DNA of 41,860 nucleotides from Anaerolineae bacterium (GTDB lineage: Bacteria; Chloroflexota; Anaerolineae; 4572-78; J111): contig JAKLJP010000055.1 in NCBI GenBank assembly GCA_023151115.1, positions 1 through 41,860 on the forward strand. Direction: 5' to 3'. The stretch's first letter is position 1. Each line of letters starts with the position of its first letter. A model generated the notes under the pieces. That model saw nothing but the letters and a program-made list of their open reading frames with translations, was not told the DNA's origin and did not search any database. A program made the translations under genes and the position numbers. This document shows positions 16,693-23,512 of the stretch, one piece after another.

Positions 16693-18417
16693 TTACTGTT
16701 TTGCTGTCTCCAACCGGGCAAACAACTCCTTGACATCCTGGCCCCGAAAACGAGCGACGTGATCGGTCGGCGGAAGCGGTTCTTGGTAAAAGAAGCTGGG
16801 CAGGTCGTCATCCTGGGTGGTGAAGCCGGCTTGCTGATTAAATTCCCATTCCAATTTCAAGGTTTCCCGGCCCAGCTCAAAGAAGAAGTCGCCGGTAAGT
16901 TGCGTCCCCAGAGCGTCATTGATGGCGTTAGCAATAAACTCTGTCTGCGCGTTGGTCACAGACCGGCCAAAAATGCACAGTCCAACCGAGTCGGTGGCGG
17001 CAGAAAGAATCTGCTCGCGCAGGCTGGCGTTGATAATCTCGTCCGGGGTCATCGAGCGGGTTTTTAGGCGGGGCGCGTTGCCGGTGGTATGGTCGGCCCC
17101 CTGGGCGGTGACCATCATACTGATGCCGGTCACTTCGATCACTCGTGGGTCGTAGGCGCTGATGGCCTGCTTTTTGATCACCGGCACCCGCTTGACGCCG
17201 TAGTGCTGGCCAACCCTGGCCGTGCCCTGCGCCCACAGCTTGCCTTCGGGTGTCCCCGCACCAATCTCTTTCAGGGCCGATTTCATCCAGGCCACATCGC
17301 CAAAGGGGGCCAGACCCGCTTCCATCAAAACGGCCAGGGTCGCACCGGTTTCAATGGTATCAATTCCCAGGTCGTTGGCGATGGCATTCAGCGCGGCCAG
17401 GTCGTCGGGGTCGCCGATGCCGCAGTTGGTGCCCAACAGGCCCAGGGTTTCGTATTCCACCGGCGAAACCACTTCTTTACCGTTCTCATCAAAATAAACA
17501 TTGCTGCACTGGATAACGCAGCCGGGCATGCAGGCGTGGGTCTGGCTGCCGCCGCGAGCCTTGTTCAGATTGCCGATGTATTCGGCCCCCATCTTGAACG
17601 CCTCGCCGGCCCCGGTATCGGCAAACTGGCCGCCGCTAAAGTTGCGCACCGGCAGACCGCCCATGTAGTTGGTTACGTCGCCCATGCCCATCGTGCCCAG
17701 GGCATTGTAAAAATTCATCACAATCGAGTCGGCTTGCAGCTTTTGGGCATAGGTACGGATATTGCCCATACTTTTTTTACGGTCGTGCAGGATCGGGATT
17801 TTGTCCAGGTCTACCACAATGGCCTTGACCCGCTTACTGCCCATAACTGCACCCACACCGCCGCGCGCCGATAACCGCGAAGGCCGCCCGTCGCTGTCGC
17901 TAAAGGCAATCCCGGCCAGCAAACCTTGATACTCGCCCACCGGCCCACAAATTCCCAGGGCCACTTTTTTACCGTAGCGCTCGTACAGCAAATCGGCGGC
18001 GGCAAAATTGCCTTTTTGCAGATAGGGGGTGGCGTTGTCAAAGCTGATGGCGCCGTCCTTTTTTAGATGAATGATTATCCACTCATCAGACGCGCCGTAC
18101 AGAGTAAACCCGGCCAGGTTGAGTTGGCCCAGTGCGTAGCTAAAGGTGCCACCTCCGTTTGACTCTTTGATGCCGCCGGTCAACGGGCTTTTACAGCCTA
18201 CGCTGGTCCGGTTGGCATTGGAAAAGCTGGTTCCGGCCAAAGGCCCGGCTGAAAAAATGAGCGGGTTTTCGGGCGACAGCGGCTCGACCTGGGCCACACC
18301 TTTTTCGAGCAACGTTTTAGCAATTAGGTAGCGCCCGGCTTTGGCAATAGCTTCGCCGTGCAGTTCTTCCTTCTCCACCGTTTTTGTATTGAGATTAATA
18401 TGTAGGTAAGTCCGCAT
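16693..18417 (-). CDS. Aldehyde:ferredoxin oxidoreductase (AOR) family protein
   Basis: A 574-residue enzyme of the tungsten/molybdopterin AOR family, which oxidises aldehydes to acids with ferredoxin as electron acceptor. N-terminal domain: 'ANRTSVGCKSPLTGGIKESN' and 'LYGASDEWIIIHL', then 'RLSARGGVGAVMGSK', a pterin-binding block. The [4Fe-4S] ligand region is 'HACMPGCVIQC' (Cys296, 300, 304); spacing is C-x3-C-x3-C rather than the C-x2-C-x3-C of the Pyrococcus enzyme, and a distal Cys occurs in 'DSVGLCIFGRS' (~500). No signal peptide, so cytoplasmic. ATG 18417 has GGGGA upstream; the in-frame TTG at 18429 overlaps that site. It stands alone, without a ferredoxin-like subunit. The exact substrate is unknown. 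Confidence 0.9.
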   Translation of the reverse strand: MRTYLHINLNTKTVEKEELHGEAIAKAGRYLIAKTLLEKGVAQVEPLSPENPLIFSAGPLAGTSFSNANRTSVGCKSPLTGGIKESNGGGTFSYALGQLNLAGFTLYGASDEWIIIHLKKDGAISFDNATPYLQKGNFAAADLLYERYGKKVALGICGPVGEYQGLLAGIAFSDSDGRPSRLSARGGVGAVMGSKRVKAIVVDLDKIPILHDRKKSMGNIRTYAQKLQADSIVMNFYNALGTMGMGDVTNYMGGLPVRNFSGGQFADTGAGEAFKMGAEYIGNLNKARGGSQTHACMPGCVIQCSNVYFDENGKEVVSPVEYETLGLLGTNCGIGDPDDLAALNAIANDLGIDTIETGATLAVLMEAGLAPFGDVAWMKSALKEIGAGTPEGKLWAQGTARVGQHYGVKRVPVIKKQAISAYDPRVIEVTGISMMVTAQGADHTTGNAPRLKTRSMTPDEIINASLREQILSAATDSVGLCIFGRSVTNAQTEFIANAINDALGTQLTGDFFFELGRETLKLEWEFNQQAGFTTQDDDLPSFFYQEPLPPTDHVARFRGQDVKELFARLETAKQ

Positions 18418-18778
18418 GTTTTCCCCCAAGTTTAAAGTAAGATGGGGCTATTGTAACACAAACCGACGTTTCTCTTCAAAACCTGGTACGTAAATTAGAA
18501 TAAACAATTGTGTGGCGAATTCTTGATCGAGCAATTAGCAAAAGGAGCTAATTTAATAACACAGAAATAGCCCCCTTGTGTTTTCGCAATCGCTCAAATT
18601 GATATAGCCAGCAACAGGCAAAGAGGTTATTATAAGTAAATAAATTTACTGAGGGCCTTTACTCAAGTGGTCGCATCGGCCTGGCCCAGGGAACATTTTC
18701 CAGATCAGGCCAGACTTATTTGTAAATTCGTTTATACAAAAAATTTGATTGCCTTGTGAAGGAGGTACAACGGAGACT

Positions 18779-19015
18779 ATGATGAGCGATTACGGAAAAA
18801 GGATTGATTTAAAACTTGCCCTAGTATTGGGGCTGTTAATAGCGGTACTCGTTCTTGGTGCTTGTGGTGGGGCAGGAACGGGGAACGATGGGGGCGGCGT
18901 GGTTGTTACGGATACCCCCGTCGGGGGAACTGGAGATATGGGCGGTGATACAGGCGGAGCCGGTGATTCCGGCGATACCCTGCCGACCGTCGAGGCAACA
19001 GAGCAAACTCAGTAA
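18779..19015 (+). CDS. Small glycine-rich lipoprotein
   Basis: About 78 residues. A charged n-region is followed by a hydrophobic stretch 'LALVLGLLIAVLVL' and the lipobox LGAC, so the mature protein is a short, lipid-anchored, Gly/Asp/Thr-rich tail that is probably disordered. Two tandem ATGs (18779, 18782) follow GGAG; an AAGGAGG lies further up at 18759. Its own terminator follows at 19082. No family recognised. The 361-nt gap before it (18418-18778) shows no other gene. Confidence 0.6.
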   Translation: MMSDYGKRIDLKLALVLGLLIAVLVLGACGGAGTGNDGGGVVVTDTPVGGTGDMGGDTGGAGDSGDTLPTVEATEQTQ

Positions 19016-19081
19016 AAAGGTAACGGGTGAACAGGAGACACTTAGAGTAGAGCGCAACAGGTATATTTTTGGGCCTCGACT

Positions 19082-19118
19082 GAGGGGGGAAACTGAGTGT
19101 TTCCCCCCTCATTACTTT
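19082..19118 (+). terminator. Rho-independent terminator
   Basis: A 12-bp perfect stem (GAGGGGGGAAAC at 19082-19093 with GTTTCCCCCCTC at 19099-19110), then a T-rich tail. It ends the lipoprotein transcript. Confidence 0.8.
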
Positions 19119-19136
19119 TAGGGTTACCACTCAAGT

Positions 19137-19218
19137 GTCATTGCGAGCGAAGCGAAGCAATCCCCAAGTTGGGATGGGGCGCTGCGCGGCTTCGGCTTAC
19201 AGCCTCGCAATGACATAG
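19137..19218. repeat. REP/MITE-like inverted repeat, GTCATTGCGAGC family, copy 2
   Basis: GTGTCATTGCGAGCGAAGCG is identical to copy 1 for its first 28 nt, and the right end reads AGCCTCGCAATGACATAGG. The middle differs. It again lies between convergent genes (lipoprotein and aldo/keto reductase). Confidence 0.8.
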
Positions 19219-19234
19219 GTTGAGCCGTTATCTT

Positions 19235-20236
19235 TTAGGCTTGATTTGCCAGGATAGTCTCAATTGCCTGCAATTCCTCGGCGCTTAACTCGACCTTATC
19301 GAGAGCAGCGACCAGTTCCTCAATCTGGCTGACTCGGCTGGCCCCAATCAAGGCCGAGGTGACGCCTTGATGGCGTAACACCCAGGCCACGGCCAATTGG
19401 GCCAGGCTTTGGCCCCTCGCCTGGGCAACGGCCTGGAGCTTCCGCACTTTGGCCAGGCGTTCCTCGGCCACCCGATCCCCCCAGTGCAGTTGGCCCTCAT
19501 ACTTGGCCGAACGGGACTCGGCCGGGATGCCGTCTAAATACTTATCGGTCAAAATGCCCTGAGCCAGCGGCGAGAAACAGATGCAGCCGATCCCTTCCTC
19601 GGCCAGGGCCGCCAGCAGCCCGTTTTCAATCCAGCGGTCAAACATATTGTAACGCGGCTGGTGGATAAGACAAGGTGTGCCCAACTCACGCAGAATCCGG
19701 GCGGCCTGATGCGTTTGCTCTGGATTGTAGGTGGAGATACCCACGTAGAGCGCCCGTCCGCTACGTACAATATAATCCAATGCGCTCATGGTTTCTTCCA
19801 GAGGCGTGTTGGGGTCGGGCCGGTGGCTGTAAAAGATGTCCACATAATCCAGCCCCATGCGCTTCAAACTCTGGTCGCAACTGGCCACCAGGTACTTGCG
19901 CGACCCCCACTCGCCGTAGGGGCCGGGCCACATGAGGTAGCCCGCTTTACTGGAGATAATCAGCTCATCTCGATACGGCGCAAAATCCTGGCGCAAGATT
20001 CGGCCAAAATTCTCCTCCGCCGAGCCGGGCGGCGGGCCGTAGTTATTAGCCAGGTCGAAATGGGTAATGCCCAGATCAAAGGCTCGACGCAGCATGGCCC
20101 GCCCATTCTCCAGTGAGTCCACCCCGCCAAAGTTGTACCACAACCCCAGCGAAATCGCCGGTAGCAGCAGCCCACTGCGGCCAGAACGGCGGTACTGCAT
20201 CGAATTATAACGAGTGTCAGACGGTAAGTAAGCCAA
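19235..20236 (-). CDS. Aldo/keto reductase, YghZ (L-glyceraldehyde 3-phosphate reductase)-like
   Basis: A 333-residue NADPH-dependent oxidoreductase with a TIM-barrel fold. Visible motifs are 'GITHFDLANNYGPPPGSAEE' (catalytic Asp and Tyr), 'SSKAGYLMWPGPYGEWGSRK' (catalytic Lys; the block typical of the YghZ group), 'LDYVDIFYSHRPD' (catalytic His) and 'GASRVSQIEE' near the C-terminus (cofactor binding). YghZ reduces L-glyceraldehyde 3-phosphate and other aldehydes, so a detoxification role is plausible. The start appears to be TTG at 20234-20236, because AAAGGAG lies 7 nt upstream; the next ATG, 12 codons later, lacks such a site. Single-gene unit. Confidence 0.88.
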   Translation of the reverse strand: MAYLPSDTRYNSMQYRRSGRSGLLLPAISLGLWYNFGGVDSLENGRAMLRRAFDLGITHFDLANNYGPPPGSAEENFGRILRQDFAPYRDELIISSKAGYLMWPGPYGEWGSRKYLVASCDQSLKRMGLDYVDIFYSHRPDPNTPLEETMSALDYIVRSGRALYVGISTYNPEQTHQAARILRELGTPCLIHQPRYNMFDRWIENGLLAALAEEGIGCICFSPLAQGILTDKYLDGIPAESRSAKYEGQLHWGDRVAEERLAKVRKLQAVAQARGQSLAQLAVAWVLRHQGVTSALIGASRVSQIEELVAALDKVELSAEELQAIETILANQA

Positions 20237-20254
20237 GATAGTCTCCTTTGAATA

Positions 20255-20550
20255 TAGTGATCAATCATCAGTGACCAGCGATCTAGTGGTCAGTCAATGT
20301 TAATTTGATGGGTTGTAGTAGCGACTTTAGTCGCTTAACCAGGCTAAAAAACGACTAAAGTCGTCACTATGAACTTATCATTTTTACATAGACAAAGCAC
20401 TAGCTACCCTACACTTTGCTTTCTGTAATTAAATGGCTCACGGATACACACAGATTTCACGGATTTTCTTTAATTTTTTGATCTTATCGGTGTGTATCCG
20501 TGAGCTAATTTAAAACTGTAGGGTAGCCATACCAGTGATCACTGACGACT
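20255..20550. repeat. Nested set of palindromes
   Basis: The outer words AGTGATCAATCATCAGTGACC and ACCAGTGATCACTGACG enclose two palindromes. One is the CGACTTTAGTCG element (20314-20374). The other is TAGCTACCCTACAC/CTGTAGGGTAGC (20400-20413 and 20514-20529), which itself encloses GGCTCACGGATACACACAG/GTGTGTATCCGTGAGC. The gap 20237-20834 is otherwise without a gene. Confidence 0.7.
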
Positions 20551-20673
20551 TTTTATCGGGCTTTATTCTACTTTCAATCCTGGGAATGGACAAGTTATCT
20601 TTCGTTTTTATCGTGTTCCATTTGAGCACAGTAGCCCTAAACTGTAGATACTTCTCGTCCGCGTCCCCGTGAT

Positions 20674-20715
20674 AACAGCCCGGCTGAAATAGTTGCAGTC
20701 GGGCTGTTGTTTTTG
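20674..20715 (+). terminator. Rho-independent terminator-like hairpin
   Basis: ACAGCCCGGCTG pairs with CAGTCGGGCTGT (one mismatch) and is followed by TGTTTTT. There is no plus-strand gene just upstream, so it may end a leader or short untranslated RNA, or be part of an element. Confidence 0.55.
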
Positions 20716-20781
20716 GCGTTTAGGCCGCTTACCGTTATAATAATTTTTATAAAGTTTTTGATAAAAATTCGATGAGCAAAT

Positions 20782-20816
20782 CAGATCCTAAAGGTCTCGC
20801 AGACCTTTAGGATCTG
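20782..20816. repeat. CCTAAAGGTCT hairpin in a gene leader, copy 1
   Basis: CAGATCCTAAAGGTCT pairs perfectly with AGACCTTTAGGATCTG across a 3-nt loop. It ends 18 nt before the ATG of the radical SAM gene. A second copy with GACCC in place of GATCC is at 39346-39378, also just upstream of a start codon. Confidence 0.75.
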
Positions 20817-20834
20817 GCCTATCATATATCATAT

Positions 20835-22565
20835 ATGAAACAAAATTACCGTACCATTGACCAAGCTAAAAAGATATTAAGCCAGGAAGAGGGAGCCATT
20901 CTCAAGAATTGGGGCGGCAAGCTACCGGTAGCCCTGGTTTGGCCCAACAGCTACCGGGTGGGCATGAGCAGCCTGGCCCTGCACAGCCTGTACCGCCTCT
21001 TCAACGACGAACCTGACGTGGTCTGCGAGCGGGTCTTTTTGGGCTTTCAGCAGCTTCCACAGCGCGACGAACCGCTGCTGTCGTTGGAATCACAGCGGCC
21101 GCTGGACGAATTTGCGGCTGTCGCCTTTACCATTTCCTATGAGATGGATTATTTTAACGTGGTCCAGATGCTGCGCCAGGCCGGTTTTCCCCTCTTTGCC
21201 GCCGAGCGTGACGAAAGCTGGCCGCTGCTCATCGCCGGTGGCCCGGCCGTCTACACCAACCCAGAGCCGCTGGCCGAGATTTTCGACGCCTTTGCCATTG
21301 GCGAGGGCGAGGCTATTGTCCCCCCGCTGATTGACGCCCTGTGGGAAATCAATCAAGCCCCCCGAACCGAGGCTTACCAGCGGCTGGCCCAGGTGGCCGG
21401 TATATACATCCCGGCACTTCACCACGATGGCCCGGTCCCTCGCGTCTGGGTCAAAGACATCGAGGCTCGGCCAACCGTGACCCAGATTTACACGCCCAAC
21501 ACCGAGTTTGGCGACCGGACCCTGATCGAGATTGCCCGCGGCTGCGGGCGCGGCTGCCGTTTCTGTATGGCCGGTTACGTTTACCGGCCCATGCGCGAGA
21601 TGCACCTAGATACCGTACTGGCCGCCGCCCGACACGGCCTCAAACACCGCGAACGGATTGGGCTGGTCAGCGCTGCCGTCAGCGACCATAGCTGGATTGA
21701 CCAGATTGCTATCGAACTGCGTAAAATGGGCGCGCGCCTCACAGCTTCCTCCATGCGGGTGGACCCGATCAGCGAGCCGCTGATCAAAGGGCTGGCCGAA
21801 AGCGGCAACCAAACCCTGACCATCGCCCCCGAAGCCGGCAGTGTGCGCATGCGCAAGGTTATCAACAAACCCCAGGCCGACGCCCAAATCCTGCATGCGG
21901 TTGAGCTGGCCGCCAAGTACAACTTCCCCCAATTGAAGATGTACTTTATGGTCGGCCAACCCACAGAGACCGAGGAGGATGTCGAGGCGATTGCCCAAAT
22001 GGTACTGGCGGCGCGCCAGATTTTCCCGCGCAACATCGCTATTAACGCCACACCTTATGTACCCAAGAGCCACACCGCCTTTCAGTGGGCGGCCATGCTC
22101 CCGGTCGAGGCTCTGGAAACGCGCATCAAATATTTGCAAGACCGGCTCAACCCCAACGGCGTTACCGTCCGCAGCGACAGCGCCGCCTGGGCTGCCGTCG
22201 AAGGGACGCTGGCCCGCGGCGACCGGCGGCTGGGCCGGGTGCTGGCCCGCATGCGCAAGGTCAACCTGCGCGAGTGGGCGCACGCCCTGGAAGCCGAAGG
22301 TTTGAGCCAGGACGATTACCTGCGCGAGCGCCCCCTGGACGAAAAACTGCCCTGGGAATCGGTCACAACTGGGGTGAGCAAAGCCTTTTTCACCTGGGAT
22401 TTGCGCCGCGCCCTGCGCGATGATTTGACCCAGGCCTGCCCCCCGGCCGGCTGCCTCAAATGCAACGCCTGCGACGAAGAATGGGCCTTGCGTCCCAATC
22501 ATCAAGCCACCCTCGGCCCCAATTTGGGGGCGTATGGGGATAATTTTATACCGTTGGAGATGTGA
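20835..22565 (+). CDS. B12-binding radical SAM protein (TIGR03960-like)
   Basis: A 576-residue radical SAM protein. Residues ~1-190 form a cobalamin-binding-like domain ('VALVWPNSYRVGMSSLALHS'). The iron-sulfur motif 'RGCGRGCRFCMAGYVYRP' (CxxxCxxC) is near residue 237. A Gly-rich SAM strand and 'APEAGSVRMRKVINK' lie further on. A Cys cluster at the C-terminus reads 'CPPAGCLKCNACDEEW'. It matches my memory of the TIGR03960 group, often next to a TIGR03936 (DUF2344) gene, but that partner is absent here. The substrate is unknown; some relatives sit near tRNA or rRNA modification genes. The ATG has no clear Shine-Dalgarno, and a perfect hairpin lies 18 nt before it. Confidence 0.85.
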   Translation: MKQNYRTIDQAKKILSQEEGAILKNWGGKLPVALVWPNSYRVGMSSLALHSLYRLFNDEPDVVCERVFLGFQQLPQRDEPLLSLESQRPLDEFAAVAFTISYEMDYFNVVQMLRQAGFPLFAAERDESWPLLIAGGPAVYTNPEPLAEIFDAFAIGEGEAIVPPLIDALWEINQAPRTEAYQRLAQVAGIYIPALHHDGPVPRVWVKDIEARPTVTQIYTPNTEFGDRTLIEIARGCGRGCRFCMAGYVYRPMREMHLDTVLAAARHGLKHRERIGLVSAAVSDHSWIDQIAIELRKMGARLTASSMRVDPISEPLIKGLAESGNQTLTIAPEAGSVRMRKVINKPQADAQILHAVELAAKYNFPQLKMYFMVGQPTETEEDVEAIAQMVLAARQIFPRNIAINATPYVPKSHTAFQWAAMLPVEALETRIKYLQDRLNPNGVTVRSDSAAWAAVEGTLARGDRRLGRVLARMRKVNLREWAHALEAEGLSQDDYLRERPLDEKLPWESVTTGVSKAFFTWDLRRALRDDLTQACPPAGCLKCNACDEEWALRPNHQATLGPNLGAYGDNFIPLEM

Positions 22566-22632
22566 GGAAAAGAGACGAGGAGGCGAGGACACGAAATGCT
22601 TCGCCTCCTCGTCTCGCATCTCCCCGCCTCTT
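22562..22632 (+). terminator. Palindrome/terminator (word GACGAGGAGGCGAG)
   Basis: GAGACGAGGAGGCGA (22572-22586) pairs perfectly with TCGCCTCCTCGTCTC (22601-22615), and the arms share a repeated GAGGCGAG word. A run of T follows at 22630. It stands between the radical SAM and cupin genes and may attenuate read-through. Confidence 0.65.
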
Positions 22633-22646
22633 TTTTAGGAGAAGCA

Positions 22647-22973
22647 ATGCCCACCACCATCGCCCATTACCAAAACTTCACCGGTGCAAAGACCGATAAG
22701 TTTTACAAAGCCACCCTGTTTAGCGGCCAACATTTAATGATTGGCCTCAACTGCCTGGAGCCGGGGCAGGTGCAGTCCGTCCACCAGCACAGCGACCAAG
22801 ATAAATTTTATTTTGTTCTGGAAGGGGTGGGCCTGTTCACCGTTGGAGAAGAGGTGACGGAGGCCGGACCGGGCCATGTGGTCTGGGCTGCTGCCGGGAT
22901 GCCGCACGGGGTTGAAAATCGGGGGACGGACCGCTTGACCCTCTTGATGGGCATAGCCCCCACGCCTTCATAG
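22647..22973 (+). CDS. Single-domain cupin protein
   Basis: A 108-residue small beta-barrel. Cupin motif 1 is 'PGQVQSVHQHSDQDKFYFVL', with HxH and a downstream Glu in 'VLEGVG'. Motif 2 is 'GHVVWAAAGMPHGVENRG', with the metal-binding His. It probably binds a divalent metal; the ligand is unknown, and similar proteins are dioxygenases, isomerases or sugar-binding regulators. ATG 22647 has AGGAGA about 5 nt upstream; the longer frame from 22596 would translate through the palindrome. Terminator follows. Confidence 0.85.
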   Translation: MPTTIAHYQNFTGAKTDKFYKATLFSGQHLMIGLNCLEPGQVQSVHQHSDQDKFYFVLEGVGLFTVGEEVTEAGPGHVVWAAAGMPHGVENRGTDRLTLLMGIAPTPS

Positions 22974-23038
22974 CCAGCAGTCATCGCTCAAAGATGGTCT
23001 GCGACCGCCTTTTGCCGGCCAAAACAACAAGTCCAGTA

Positions 23039-23067
23039 GAGACCGCCCTGGTGGCGGTCTTTTTATT
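23039..23067 (+). terminator. Rho-independent terminator
   Basis: AGACCGCC and GGCGGTCT pair around a 5-nt loop and are followed by TTTTTATT. It ends the cupin transcript. Confidence 0.85.
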
Positions 23068-23206
23068 GTTACCCTACACTCTCCATGCGACGGTTTGGCG
23101 ACGGTTCGCCATCGCTCTAATCGCCAGAAATCAATTGCCTCGCTAACCGGCATCGTCGCCCAAAATCTTCTATAATCGTAACTGCTTCGTAACTACTCAG
23201 CCATAT

Positions 23207-23333
23207 CATCCTTCGACTTTGCTCAGGACAGGTTTCGAGCGACGTTAGGAGCGAGATGCGAAGCGTTCTAAGCCGTGATTTGCAGACAACGGTCTCAAAG
23301 ATTTCTCGGCTTTCAACCTCGAAATAACATGAG
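23207..23333. repeat. REP/MITE-like inverted repeat, GTCATTTCGAGG family, diverged copy
   Basis: The left end CATATCATCCTTCGAC and the right end AACCTCGAAATAACATG can pair imperfectly. The interior has AGATTTCTCGGCTT as in the 15319-15418 copy. Confidence 0.5.
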
Positions 23334-23363
23334 GGTGTGACTTTTTATAAATTTGTAAAACCG

Positions 23364-23468
23364 AGGGAACAAAAACGCAGGTCACTGCGTCTAATAAGGG
23401 ACCAACTATTACAACCATTGCGCTGTACAGCTACCCAGTTTCTAAGCTTGAAACCGGGCGTCTTCCCT
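23364..23468 (+). promoter_or_regulatory. Candidate structured RNA leader of the PKD/PA14 gene
   Basis: Closing stem AGGGAA (23364-23369) with TTCCCT (23463-23468). Inside are a hairpin ACGCAG-gtca-CTGCGT (23375-23390), a possible pseudoknot between GGTC 23380-23383 and GACC 23400-23403, a palindrome GCTGTACAGC (23422-23431), and a hairpin CCCAGTTTC/GAAACCGGG (23434-23458). It ends 45 nt before the ATG at 23513. I cannot match it to a known riboswitch class. Confidence 0.4.
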
Positions 23469-23512
23469 GTATAGATTTAGCAGATTACGGCAGATGCTCG
23501 AAGGACACTAAG

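Noticed and set aside
23401..23468. c-di-GMP-I (GEMM) riboswitch, suggested by an AACCATTGC word
   Set aside because: The conserved GEMM core and tetraloop/receptor arrangement are not present around it.
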